In this document: piece after piece, positions 30,458-39,349 of the stretch
How positions within the stretch are numbered: position 1 is the stretch's first letter
Layout: each line of letters opens with the position of its first letter
Source of the DNA: VAZQ01 sp045811525
Lineage (GTDB): Bacteria; Pseudomonadota; Alphaproteobacteria; Rhizobiales; Xanthobacteraceae
Length of the DNA stretch: 64,000 nt
NCBI GenBank assembly: GCA_045811525.1
Contig: JBJMTV010000021.1
Location: 62,001 to 126,000, forward strand
Direction: 5' to 3'
The notes under the pieces: model-generated
What the model was told of the DNA's origin: nothing
The model's input: the letters and a program-made list of their open reading frames with translations, nothing else
Databases searched by the model: none
Translations under genes and position numbers: made by a program

Positions 30458-31069
30458 TCAGGCTGCAGGCGGACGGGTGGCGGCGAAGGCGGGAACGCGC
30501 TGTGCGAACTGGTCCAGCCAGGCGACCAGCCGCTGATGGTCGTTGCGCCAGCTGCCGTTGAACCGGAAATCGCGGTATCCCAACGCACAAGCGAGTGCGA
30601 TCTGCCCCACATCCGGATTGCCATCCAGGCGAGGTGGAGACGCGTCGAGGGCGCCGAGCGCGCGGGTGACCTTGCCCGCCTGATGCTCCAGCCATTTTGG
30701 CTCGTGCTTCTCCGTCGCGCGAAAGCGGCCCTCATAGATGATGAGGATGGAGGCATCCATCAGGCCATCGGCCAGCGCCTGCAGCCGCAGCGCCGCAAAG
30801 CGCGCATCTGCCTCTTTTGGCACGATGCGGCCGCCCCCGGCACGATGATCGAGATATTCCAGGATCACCCGCGAATCGTAGAGCACGCTCCCGTCCTCGA
30901 GCACCAAAGCCGGAATTTTGCCGAGCGGGTTCTGCTCGCGAATGCTGTCGCCCGGATTGATGGTATCGGCACTCTCGAGCGTGATGTCGCGTTCCATGCC
31001 AAGAATGGCCGCGGCGATGCGCACTTTCCGGACGAACGGCGAGGCAGGGGAATGGCGCAGTTTGAGCAT
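30458..31069 (-). CDS. Glutathione S-transferase family protein
   Basis: 203 residues from the ATG at 31069 (a GTG at 31075 is the alternative). The N-terminal thioredoxin-like domain has the opening LRHSPASPFVRKVRIAA, with serine in the usual catalytic region, and the glutathione-contact motif NPLGKIPALVLEDGSVLYDS followed by ILEYLD. The C-terminal helical domain has the N-capping-like GYRDFRFNGSWR. Cytoplasmic; it likely conjugates or reduces with glutathione, but substrates cannot be predicted. It lies between uvrC and rlmJ on the same strand with separate spacing. Confidence 0.88.
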   Translation of the reverse strand: MLKLRHSPASPFVRKVRIAAAILGMERDITLESADTINPGDSIREQNPLGKIPALVLEDGSVLYDSRVILEYLDHRAGGGRIVPKEADARFAALRLQALADGLMDASILIIYEGRFRATEKHEPKWLEHQAGKVTRALGALDASPPRLDGNPDVGQIALACALGYRDFRFNGSWRNDHQRLVAWLDQFAQRVPAFAATRPPAA

Positions 31070-31184
31070 GAACACACCGGATGCTCGACGAGCGGCACTA
31101 GACCCCTCGCCACAGGAGACGGAACGTCAAGCCAGCATCAATAAGCGCAAAAAAGACTGGCCGCAAAGCGCCTGTGGCATTCGC

Positions 31185-32066
31185 TCAGCGCGCTGCGTGC
31201 GCCTCCGGCGCGATCCAGTCCAGGCGATGCGCGCCGCCCCCATCATGGGAGAGCGTGCGGGCAAGTGCCGGCAGCAGCACGGCAAGCTCGCCTGCCAGCG
31301 TGAACGGCGGATTGATCGCAATCATCCCACAGGCATTGAGGGGCACGGCCGCGTGCGAAGCGCTGGCCGAGGAATCACGCGCGATGCTCAATTCAATGCG
31401 CAGGATTTTCGTGAGACCCGCCCGCTGCAAATGCCGCGCGAGCGCATCTGGAAGAGCGCGCTCCTTGAGCGGATACCAGGCGAGGTAGATGCCCGAAGGC
31501 CATCGACGCCAGGCCGCGGCCAGCCCCGCCCCAAGACGCGCGAAATCGCCTGGATCTTCGTAGGACGGGTCGATCAGCACCAGGCCGCGGCGCTCTTTGG
31601 GCGGCACATAGGCCTTGAGCGCCGTCCATCCATCAACACGCAGCGCCTTGCTGCGCCGATCTCCCGCCAGGAAGCGCGTCAGCGCGGCGGCCGTGCCAGG
31701 CTCGACCTCGCACGCGAGCAATCGGTCCTGGGGGCGAAGGAGCGCACGGATCAGAGCGGGCGACCCGAGATAGGTGTGGAGACCCTCCGCTGCGTTGCAG
31801 GCCCGGACCACGTCCAAATAGGGGCCGATCAACTCCCGCGCCTCGGCACTGAGCTGCGCGCTCAGGATTCGGCCGATGCCCGCACGCCACTCGCCGGAGC
31901 GCATCGCCTCATCCCCGCCGAGGTCATACCGGCCGGCACCGGCATGGGTATCGACGATGCGGAAGGCGCCTGGCTTACCGCGAAGGTGACACAGCACGCG
32001 CACCAGGACGGCATGCTTGAGCACATCGGCGAAATTGCCGGCGTGAAAGGCGTGACGATAGTTCAT
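31185..32066 (-). CDS. rlmJ: 23S rRNA (adenine2030-N6)-methyltransferase
   Basis: 293 residues. The opening MNYRHAFHAGNFADVLKHAV is the diagnostic start of RlmJ (YhiR). The S-adenosylmethionine region follows (FRIVDTHAGAGRYDL), and the catalytic DPxY motif is LVLIDPSYEDPGDF, with serine in place of the second proline, a tolerated variation of the motif. The enzyme methylates A2030 of 23S rRNA. Length is near the E. coli protein (280). Start ATG at 32066. Confidence 0.93.
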   Translation of the reverse strand: MNYRHAFHAGNFADVLKHAVLVRVLCHLRGKPGAFRIVDTHAGAGRYDLGGDEAMRSGEWRAGIGRILSAQLSAEARELIGPYLDVVRACNAAEGLHTYLGSPALIRALLRPQDRLLACEVEPGTAAALTRFLAGDRRSKALRVDGWTALKAYVPPKERRGLVLIDPSYEDPGDFARLGAGLAAAWRRWPSGIYLAWYPLKERALPDALARHLQRAGLTKILRIELSIARDSSASASHAAVPLNACGMIAINPPFTLAGELAVLLPALARTLSHDGGGAHRLDWIAPEAHAAR

Positions 32067-32164
32067 TGGGCCGATTTGAGCGCCGGCGAAACCGTCAGGT
32101 AAAGAGCTTCCGCCTGCTTGCGCCCGGCCAGTTCACCGCAGAAAGCGGGAAGCGGGGCGAGACT

Positions 32165-32851
32165 TTAGCGCACCAGGGCTGCGTTGCCGCCGCGCAATGG
32201 CGGCATCACGACCTTGTCACGTCGACAGGCGCGCGCATCGATTTCCTGACAGGAGCGAAACCGCAAATCCTTGCCGAGGCAGATGCGCACCTCCGACAAT
32301 CGGCGGCTATCGCAAGTCACAGCAATTCCGTCGCGGGGCAGTCCCGGATTGGAGTTGACGAATGCCTCCTCGATCTCGCCAGGAGTGACCGACAGGGCTT
32401 GTTTGAGGTCGATATAAGCTTCCGGAATCCGGATCTGCGCGCGCGCCTTGCGGATGGTTTCGAAATAGGCATGCGCGGCCAAGCCGGAACAGGTGCCGTG
32501 CTTGTCCCATTCATTGAAGATGAGCCGCGGGGCTGGCATCAGGTCGAGCATCAACGACACAATGCTGCGGTCGAGACGCGGCGCGGGCTGCTGGCAGAAT
32601 TCCGGAAAGCCTTTGTCGTATTGTGGCCATAGGCCATGCACCACGAACGAGTAGGGACGCGCGCCACACTGCTGCTGCGGCGGCGTACCGCGTTCCCCGG
32701 CGGCCTCACAAAACGATGGCGACCACGACAGCGCCAGCACATAGAAGTCGAATTGTCCGGCTTGGTTCTGCCGCCCATCCTGGGCAGCCGAGCCGCCGAC
32801 GGTGAACAACAAGCCGACCAACAGGGCTGCAATCAACCGGACAAGGACCAT
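32165..32851 (-). CDS. Secreted ribonuclease T2 family protein
   Basis: 228 residues from the ATG at 32851, which has a GGAGG box seven bases upstream and begins a signal peptide (LVRLIAALLVGLLFTVGGSA). Both catalytic blocks are intact: FVVHGLWPQ with H72, and NEWDKHGTCSG with E114 and H118. Cysteines at 48, 62 and further on probably form disulfides. RNase T2 enzymes cut single-stranded RNA with a 2',3'-cyclic intermediate; this one should act in the periplasm or outside. Together with two small exported proteins next to it, it forms a stretch of three secreted products. Confidence 0.92.
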   Translation of the reverse strand: MVLVRLIAALLVGLLFTVGGSAAQDGRQNQAGQFDFYVLALSWSPSFCEAAGERGTPPQQQCGARPYSFVVHGLWPQYDKGFPEFCQQPAPRLDRSIVSLMLDLMPAPRLIFNEWDKHGTCSGLAAHAYFETIRKARAQIRIPEAYIDLKQALSVTPGEIEEAFVNSNPGLPRDGIAVTCDSRRLSEVRICLGKDLRFRSCQEIDARACRRDKVVMPPLRGGNAALVR

Positions 32852-32959
32852 TCCAACCTCCGACAGCACGCAACATCTGTGCGTAGCACGGTCGGGAGAA
32901 CATTTCAAGAACACAGGGCGTCGTTAGTTAGAAGTGCGTCTGCGGAGAACAGCAGACGG

Positions 32960-33412
32960 TCAGGGACGTGCCATCTTGCACGCCGGATTGTAGGCCCAGT
33001 TCCGGTCAAGGCCGACGACACACCACTCCACGCCCCAGAATGCACCGATCATGCCGGTGTCCTCAGCAATGAGATAGTGGATTGGGCGCTTGGTCCCATC
33101 TGAGACGTCGACCAGCCCACTGCAGAAACGGCGCGGAATGGTATCCGCTGCCCAGGGGCGGAAAGCAGTCTCGCGGACTTTGTGGAAGCCGAGGATTTCC
33201 AAATCGGAATTCCAGAAGCGACCCTCTTTGCTGGCGAAGCGGCGGGCAATCTTTTCAAGCGCAGGACCATAGTCGCACGGGGGCAGCACGCCGTCGTAGC
33301 GCGGACCTGAGAGGTAGAAGTTCATTTCCAACCAGCTCGCCCCCCGTGCCGTCGGCGCACCGAGCAGCAGCATGGCGAAGCCCATCAGCATGAACACCAG
33401 ACGGCGAGCCAT
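32960..33412 (-). CDS. Small exported Cys-containing protein, unknown function
   Basis: 150 residues, not recognised. The N-terminus (RRLVFMLMGFAMLLLGAPTA) is a signal peptide, cleaved near ARG-AS at residue 24. The mature part has four cysteines (PPCDYG, RRFCSG, EWCVVG, NPACKM) and aromatic residues, as expected for a disulfide-linked periplasmic protein. No catalytic motif is visible. It lies 108 bases upstream of the RNase T2 gene in the same direction, so a shared transcript is possible. Confidence 0.72.
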   Translation of the reverse strand: MARRLVFMLMGFAMLLLGAPTARGASWLEMNFYLSGPRYDGVLPPCDYGPALEKIARRFASKEGRFWNSDLEILGFHKVRETAFRPWAADTIPRRFCSGLVDVSDGTKRPIHYLIAEDTGMIGAFWGVEWCVVGLDRNWAYNPACKMARP

Positions 33413-33713
33413 GACATCGTCCCCACGTCAACGAGTGTCGCGGTTCAGAACTCCACATCTCAAGTTCAAACCCCGATACAGCGACAAACGGTGATCGCCG
33501 AGCCCGGCAGAATCAAGGTGAGGTTATTCGTGATGCCGCAATAAAGCGCGCCTGTGGCACTGCGGCCACGACGCCCCGTGGCGGAGCGGTACGTGCATCC
33601 CAGCCGGTGCGGGAAGGCAACAGCGGCAAACTATTTAGTGGCAATGGTTTGCCGCGACTGCCCTTCGCCTTAAGCTTCTGCCAATTGACCCTGCCTCACA
33701 ACAGGAGATCACG
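33413..33713. other. 301-base divergent intergenic region, no gene seen
   Basis: This space separates a minus-strand exported protein and a plus-strand exported protein, so it should hold two promoters. I see no RNA gene and no convincing promoter boxes. An AGGAG ribosome-binding site for the plus-strand gene is at its right end (about 33700). Confidence 0.4.
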
Positions 33714-34028
33714 ATGCGCATGATGGCCGCGTTGATCGCACTCGCGCTGTCGTTGGCGAGCGCGCAGGCGCAGGAAGTATACCACGGTAACGATACCGGC
33801 GGCATCATCCCGTGGTCGTGCGAGAACGAGGCTGCGGCCCAGCAGATCGCCGCCACCTATTGCGCGCGCTGGGACAAGTATCACCGGATCACCAGCGTGC
33901 ATCGGCAGTACGGCGACTACATCACCTTCCACTGTCTGTGGTCGCCCTATGTCAATCGCTACGCACTGCCCGCAGTGGGTGTCCGCGGTTTCTGCCGGTC
34001 CGGGATCATCGTCAAGGCGCTGAACTGA
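33714..34028 (+). CDS. Small exported Cys-containing protein
   Basis: 104 residues with an AGGAG ribosome-binding site seven bases before the ATG. The signal peptide (MMAALIALALSLASAQAQ) leaves a mature protein of about 84 residues. It has four cysteines spaced along WSCENEA, TYCARW, FHCLWS and GFCRSG, probably two disulfides, and several aromatic residues. No family is recognised. It is convergent with nothing nearby and reads away from the other secreted proteins. Confidence 0.72.
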   Translation: MRMMAALIALALSLASAQAQEVYHGNDTGGIIPWSCENEAAAQQIAATYCARWDKYHRITSVHRQYGDYITFHCLWSPYVNRYALPAVGVRGFCRSGIIVKALN

Positions 34029-34213
34029 GGGCGATACCCGTCATCATCGCAGTCATTCTTGAGTATCGCACCCGTTACTCGCGCGCGCGCTCGCTAGGGC
34101 TACAGCCATTCTAGGCCGAGCCAAAATGAGAGGGGCACACATCACGTCCCCCTGAACGCACACATTCGCTATGATCGCCCCGGCAAGCGTCTGTCCTCCG
34201 GAGAGCCTTTTTT

Positions 34214-35437
34214 ATGAAACGCAGCACTGATCGCATTCTCACGACCCATGCCGGCAGCCTGTCACGGCCTCCCGACCTGATCGCGCTCAACCGCGCACGA
34301 GCGCAAGGCGAGACCGTCGAGGACGGCGCCTATGCGCGCTGTCTCACAAATGCCGTGGCAGGCGTCGTGCGCAAGCAGCGCGAGCTTGGCGTCGACATCG
34401 TGGATGACGGCGAGTTCGGCAAACCGATGGCGTCAAATTACGATTATGGCGTGTGGTGGAACTACGCCTTCGCTCGCATGAAAGGATTCGTTCCCGCCGA
34501 ATCGGTAGCGGAGTCCAAGCACAAGCGCTCGAGCGTCGCCGACGTTGCGCTCACCTCGATGCCCGAACGGCGCGACTGGCAGAAGTTCAGCGAGTTCTAC
34601 CGGGATCCCGAATCAACCGGCACGCTCCTCGGCAGCGCCGCGCGCAGACCGACACGGCGGCCGGTCTGTACCGGGCCGATCGAATATGCCGGCCAAGCCG
34701 CGATTGCCGCCGACATCAGCAATCTGAAGCAGGCGATGGCAGCCGCGAGCGTCGAAGAAGGTTTTCTGTGCTCCATTGGGCCGGGGAGCTTCGCCCGCGG
34801 CGAAAACCTGCACTATGGCAACGAGGAGGAGTTCGTCTATGCGTCCGCCGAAGCGATGCGCCAGGAGTACAAGGCCATCGTCGATGCCGGCCTGGTGCTG
34901 CAGATCGACGACCCGAGCCTCCCTGACAACTGGGACATGATCGATCCGGAGCCGCCGCTCGACGAGTTCAAGAAGTTCGAGGGCGTGCGCATCGAGGCGC
35001 TCAACCATGCGCTGCGCGGAATGCCGCCCGAGCGCATCCGCTTCCACATCTGCTGGGGCAGCTGGCATGGCCCGCACACGACGGACATTCCCCTGCGCGA
35101 CATCGTCGACCTGGTGCTCGCGGTCAATGCCGGCGCCTATTCCGTGGAGGCCGGCAATGCACGGCACGAGCATGAATGGCGCGTGTGGCAGGAGGTGAAG
35201 CTCCCGTCCGACAAGCTGCTGATCCCTGGTGTCGTGAGCCATGCCACAAACATCGTGGAGCATCCGCAGGTGGTCGCTGACCGGATCATGCGATACGCCA
35301 AGATCGTGGGGCGCGAGCGCGTCATTGCCGGCTCGGACTGCGGCTTCGGCGGGCGCATCCACGCGCAGATCGCCTGGGCCAAGCTCGCCGCCCTGGCCGA
35401 AGGGGCCAAGCTCGCCAGCAAGGAGCTGTGGAGCTAG
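34214..35437 (+). CDS. MetE-like cobalamin-independent methionine synthase family protein
   Basis: 407 residues, about half of full MetE, so it corresponds to the C-terminal catalytic barrel only. Zinc-type ligands are visible in MetE order: HICWGSWHGPHT (His and Cys), VEAGNARHEHEW (Glu) and VIAGSDCGFGG (Cys). The opening LTTHAGSLSRPPDLI is typical of this short group. Members may transfer methyl groups or act in other C1 or thiol chemistry; a role in methionine synthesis cannot be claimed without the folate domain. It converges on hisS with only seven bases between the stops. Confidence 0.85.
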   Translation: MKRSTDRILTTHAGSLSRPPDLIALNRARAQGETVEDGAYARCLTNAVAGVVRKQRELGVDIVDDGEFGKPMASNYDYGVWWNYAFARMKGFVPAESVAESKHKRSSVADVALTSMPERRDWQKFSEFYRDPESTGTLLGSAARRPTRRPVCTGPIEYAGQAAIAADISNLKQAMAAASVEEGFLCSIGPGSFARGENLHYGNEEEFVYASAEAMRQEYKAIVDAGLVLQIDDPSLPDNWDMIDPEPPLDEFKKFEGVRIEALNHALRGMPPERIRFHICWGSWHGPHTTDIPLRDIVDLVLAVNAGAYSVEAGNARHEHEWRVWQEVKLPSDKLLIPGVVSHATNIVEHPQVVADRIMRYAKIVGRERVIAGSDCGFGGRIHAQIAWAKLAALAEGAKLASKELWS

Positions 35438-35444
35438 TTAGCGG

Positions 35445-36950
35445 TCATGTTTGCAATGCCGGGCGCGTGCGCGCGAGCAGTTTGCGCACCGTCTCGACGA
35501 GCTCGCTTTCATTTACCGCGACCTGCGCCTCGTTCTGCCTCTTCAGGTAGTCGTCGCGGTCTTTGCTCAGACCCGCAAGCTCGGTACCGCGTGCGAGATC
35601 CTTGATCTGCACCTCCCCTCTCGCCTTCTCGTCGGCGCCCTGGATCACGACGCAAGGCGCACGCCGCTGATCGGCGTATTTGAGCTGGTTGCCGAAACTC
35701 TTCGGGTTGCCGAGATAGAGCTCAGCGCGGATGTCCGCCTGGCGCAGTGCCGTAACCATGCGCTGGTAGTCGTGCATGCGTTCGCGGTCGAAGACCGTGA
35801 CCACGACCGGTCCCGGCGCTGCCATGCCGTCGAGCTTGCCGAGGTGTTGCAGGGCTGCCGCGAGGCGTGACACACCGATCGAGAAGCCAGTAGCCGGCAC
35901 CGGCTCGCCGCGGAAACGGGCGATCAGTCCGTCATAGCGGCCGCCACCCCCGACCGAGCCGAAGCGGATGGGTCGGCCGTCCTCGTCCTTGCTCTCGAAC
36001 GTGAGCTCCACCTCGTAAACCGGCCCGGTGTAGTATTCGAGACCGCGCACCACTGCAGGATCGATGGCAAATGACTCGCCCTCCGCGCCCGGCACCAGGG
36101 AGGCGATGGTGGCTAGCTCCTCGACCCCGCGCATCCCCTGCTCTGAGCCGCGTACCACCTCTTGCAGATTGTGCAGCGTGGCGGCTGTCGTTGTGCCCTT
36201 CGCCGCAGTGAATGCAAGCACCCGCTCGATGTCGCCAGCAGCAAGACCTGCACCTTTGGTGAAGTCTCCGCTCTCGTCTTTGCGTCCTTCGCCCAGCAAG
36301 GCACGCACCCCCTGCGCTCCCAGGCGGTCAAGCTTGTCGATCGCCCGCAGAACAGTGAGGCGTTTCCCGATATTCGCCTCGCCGCCCAACCCGATCGCCT
36401 CCAGCACTCCGTCCAGCACCTTGCGGTTGTTCACTTTGACCACATAGCTGCCGCGCGCGATTCCCAACGCCTCCATCGTGTCCGCTGCCATGATGCAGAT
36501 CTCGGCATCCGCACCCATGGAAGAGGCGCCGACAGTGTCGGCGTCGAACTGCATGAACTGCCGGAAGCGGCCCGGGCCCGGCTTCTCGTTGCGAAAGACC
36601 CAGCCCTCGCGATAGCTGCGGTAGGGTCTCGGCAGTGACTGAAAATGCTCCGCGACATAGCGCGCGAGTGGCGCAGTCAAGTCATAGCGCAGCGACAGCC
36701 ATTGCTCGTCATCATCCTGAAATGAGAACACACCTTCGTTGGGACGATCCTGGTCGGGCAGAAACCTGCCGAGCGCATCGGTGTACTCGATCGCCGGCGT
36801 CTCCACCGGGTCGAAGCCGTAGCGCTCGTAGACGCGCCGGATCGTCTCCAGCATCTTGCGCACGGCGACGATTTCACCAGCGCTGCGATCAGCCAAGCCA
36901 CGCGGCAGGCGCGCCTTGAGCTTGTTCGGCTTGTGGGGTTTGTCGGCCAT
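35445..36950 (-). CDS. hisS: Histidyl-tRNA synthetase
   Basis: 501 residues. Class II motifs are seen: motif 1 region with YGFDPVETPAIEYTDALGRF, motif 2 WVFRNEKPGPGRFRQFMQFD, the histidine-binding VVRGLEYYTGPVYEVEL, and motif 3 near PATGFSIGVSRL. A C-terminal anticodon-binding domain follows (VVVTVFDRERMHDYQ to YADQRRAPCVVIQGADE). This is the longer alphaproteobacterial HisRS type (about 500 residues against 424 in E. coli). Start ATG at 36950. Confidence 0.96.
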   Translation of the reverse strand: MADKPHKPNKLKARLPRGLADRSAGEIVAVRKMLETIRRVYERYGFDPVETPAIEYTDALGRFLPDQDRPNEGVFSFQDDDEQWLSLRYDLTAPLARYVAEHFQSLPRPYRSYREGWVFRNEKPGPGRFRQFMQFDADTVGASSMGADAEICIMAADTMEALGIARGSYVVKVNNRKVLDGVLEAIGLGGEANIGKRLTVLRAIDKLDRLGAQGVRALLGEGRKDESGDFTKGAGLAAGDIERVLAFTAAKGTTTAATLHNLQEVVRGSEQGMRGVEELATIASLVPGAEGESFAIDPAVVRGLEYYTGPVYEVELTFESKDEDGRPIRFGSVGGGGRYDGLIARFRGEPVPATGFSIGVSRLAAALQHLGKLDGMAAPGPVVVTVFDRERMHDYQRMVTALRQADIRAELYLGNPKSFGNQLKYADQRRAPCVVIQGADEKARGEVQIKDLARGTELAGLSKDRDDYLKRQNEAQVAVNESELVETVRKLLARTRPALQT

Positions 36951-37134
36951 TTGCGGCTACGCTAAAGGGGGCGCCATGACGGTCAAGGCCGGCGTTGGTA
37001 GCAGCGGCACCAGCCAGCGACAAGGTGACAGGGGGACACGCGAGAGGGCGAGGCACACACCAACCTGCTCTTTCACATCACCTGTGCTGCCTGGCGGAAC
37101 TTGTCAAAGCGGCACCAAGCAACAGGAGCGTCAC

Positions 37135-37539
37135 ATGAAGAAAAGCGAGTCGCAGCCGAGCGCATCTCCGTCGCAGCTGATCGACGCCAGAATCAAGGAG
37201 CTCGGCGACTGGCGGGGCAAGATGCTCAGCCGCGTGCGTGCTTTGATCAAGCAAGCCGATCCCGAGGTTGTCGAGGAGTGGAAGTGGCGCGGGGTCCCGG
37301 TGTGGTCGCACGCCGGCTTGATCTGCACGGGTGAGACTTACAAGAACGTCGTGAAGATGACCTTTGCCAAAGGAGCGGCGCTGAAGGATCCTTCGCGCCT
37401 GTTCAATTCCAGTCTCGAGGGAAACACGCGGCGAGCCATCGACCTGCACGAAGGCGACACGATCGACGAGGATGCCTTGAAAGCTCTCATCCGCGCCGCC
37501 GTGACACTGAATACGTCAACCACGCGACGCAAAGCCTGA
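37135..37539 (+). CDS. DUF1801-like protein
   Basis: 134 residues from the ATG at 37135, which has AGGAG eight bases upstream; the frame is open further upstream, but without start support. The protein has the compact fold of the DUF1801/YdhG group, a small domain with EEWKWRGVPVWSHAG, CTGETYKNVVKMTFAKGA and FNSSLEGNTRRAIDLHEGD. The biochemical role of the group is unknown. The gene stops one base before the stop of the convergent membrane-protein gene. Confidence 0.82.
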   Translation: MKKSESQPSASPSQLIDARIKELGDWRGKMLSRVRALIKQADPEVVEEWKWRGVPVWSHAGLICTGETYKNVVKMTFAKGAALKDPSRLFNSSLEGNTRRAIDLHEGDTIDEDALKALIRAAVTLNTSTTRRKA

Positions 37540-37540
37540 G

Positions 37541-39079
37541 TCACCATACGCTGCTGTTGCCAATGCGCGGATGCGACTGCGCGAAGGCGGGCTGCGGGCG
37601 CATGATGGCCCAGCCCGCGGTAAGGGTGCCTTCGCCCCGCCGATAGGGCAGCGTGATCGGCGGTTGCACCTGCGCATCACCGGCAATGGACCGCAAGCCG
37701 ATCGGGATGACCAACGGATCGTCGCCCGTCCAGACGAGCACCGCTCCCTTGCTGCGCAGATCACCGAGGTCGATCCACGGCGCGCGGCGCGGGTCCCCAT
37801 CGATCAGCACGCGCGGCTGCTCGCGCGCATAGTGCGCGACGTTTCCCCCGTCCCACATGCTGCCGATGACGTAGTCGAGCGGACGCCCAGTGGCGGCACG
37901 AAAGCCGCGCGCCAGCTCTTGCGCAAGGCGGTCGCCGGGATAGAAGACCGCGCGGTAGCGGTGATCGAACGCGGGCAGCACCGTGTAATTGACCGCGAAC
38001 ACGGCGGCAAAAAGCATCAGAACCACACCCCAGGCAGCGACCACGCGCCCCAGTCTGACCGGCTCGAGCGGCACGCGCGCTTGCAGCACGATCCACACAC
38101 CCAGGAACAGCCACAGCGGGTAGCCCCACATGGCGATGGTACCGCGCCCGCTGACCAGCGAGAGTGCAAGTGTTGCAGCGGCAGGACCGAATGCCAGGAG
38201 TGTCACGATCCTCCGGTCGAAGGAATCTGCTACGGGGGCGATTGGGGCGCGCGGCCGCGGCCAGACGAGGAGCGCGGCAATGAGCAGTGCCGGCATCATG
38301 AAGACGAGCTGCCCCAGGGCAAACTCGGCGGGATGCCGCACATGATCCAGGAAAGTCTGCGCCGGTGCAGCGCGTGCACTGGCATACGTGAACGGTACGA
38401 AATCGTTGCGGGCGAGCCAGACAAGATGCGGCACGGCGATCAGCAGCGCCAATGCAAGAGCGAGCCAGGGCCCCGCCGTGGCCAGCGCCGGCCGCGCCTG
38501 ACGGTCCACCAACAAGAAGAGTGCCAGCGGCGCGGCGAGGACGATGACGAAATACTTCGCCCAAAAAGCGAGGCCGAGGGCAACGCCGAGCAAGGCCCAA
38601 TAGAGCAAGCGGGAGCTCGACCCGCCCGGACGCAGCGCGGCGTAGAAGGCATAGCCGGCCAATCCCCAGAACGGAAGCTGGATCACGTCATGATTGAACT
38701 TGGCTGCCGTGTAATTGAAGTAGTGCAGCCCGTCGACGATCATGACCGCGACGAGCGCACCGAGCGGGCCGACCACTCGGCGGGCCAGCAGCCAGACAAA
38801 CGTGAACGCGGCAACGACCGAAAGCTGCGCCAGCGCGTAATAGGCCGCGTCAATGTCGACGAGCCGATGCACAATTTCGACCAACCACCACGGCAAAGGC
38901 GGCAGCTTGTCGGACCCGAGTTGCCACTCTTTTCCATAGGTCAGCGCCTCGATCAGATCGAGCGGCAGGTTGGGGTAGAGGAGTGCCGGGAGCGCCGTCC
39001 AGAGCGCAGCGTGCAGCGCGAGCATGCAGGCGAACGCGGCACGCGGACGTTGCTCGATGCTGCCAATCAGTCGGGACAT
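37541..39079 (-). CDS. Glycosyltransferase family 39-like membrane protein
   Basis: 512 residues with roughly 10-12 hydrophobic helices, as in polyprenyl-phosphate-sugar-dependent glycosyltransferases (ArnT/PMT type). The first periplasmic loop carries LPLDLIEALTYGKEWQLGSD followed by LPPLPWWL, which contains the acidic pair and the Pro/Trp-rich stretch conserved in the group. Such enzymes transfer sugars from lipid carriers to lipid A, proteins or glycans on the periplasmic side. Substrate unknown. A DxD-like pattern late in the protein (LIDGDPRRAPWIDLGD) is in the soluble C-terminal domain. Start ATG at 39079. Confidence 0.85.
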   Translation of the reverse strand: MSRLIGSIEQRPRAAFACMLALHAALWTALPALLYPNLPLDLIEALTYGKEWQLGSDKLPPLPWWLVEIVHRLVDIDAAYYALAQLSVVAAFTFVWLLARRVVGPLGALVAVMIVDGLHYFNYTAAKFNHDVIQLPFWGLAGYAFYAALRPGGSSSRLLYWALLGVALGLAFWAKYFVIVLAAPLALFLLVDRQARPALATAGPWLALALALLIAVPHLVWLARNDFVPFTYASARAAPAQTFLDHVRHPAEFALGQLVFMMPALLIAALLVWPRPRAPIAPVADSFDRRIVTLLAFGPAAATLALSLVSGRGTIAMWGYPLWLFLGVWIVLQARVPLEPVRLGRVVAAWGVVLMLFAAVFAVNYTVLPAFDHRYRAVFYPGDRLAQELARGFRAATGRPLDYVIGSMWDGGNVAHYAREQPRVLIDGDPRRAPWIDLGDLRSKGAVLVWTGDDPLVIPIGLRSIAGDAQVQPPITLPYRRGEGTLTAGWAIMRPQPAFAQSHPRIGNSSVW

Positions 39080-39349
39080 CGATGCTGCGGTCCTCGCTCA
39101 CGTGCGGCTATGCCTTATAGCGGCAGCGGCGAGCCCGCGAATAGAGTGATCACGGCAAAGCGCCGCAGCGCCGGGGCATCGCTTGCACCCGAGCACCGAG
39201 TCGTGGAAATTCCCGGTCGGAGCGCCCCTTTCCATGAGCTTCCATTCACCCCGTTCGGTCTTACGCGTTGGCAACGGATGCGACCTGCCGGTGACCTCAG
39301 CAACATTGAGCACACCCAGACGGGCGCTACTGCTGATACGTAGCGCCAC

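Noticed and set aside
37571..39343. A 590-codon open frame on the plus strand opposite the membrane glycosyltransferase-like gene
   Set aside because: The translation is rich in Arg, Gln, Glu and His as expected from the reverse of a hydrophobic protein; no domain is seen.
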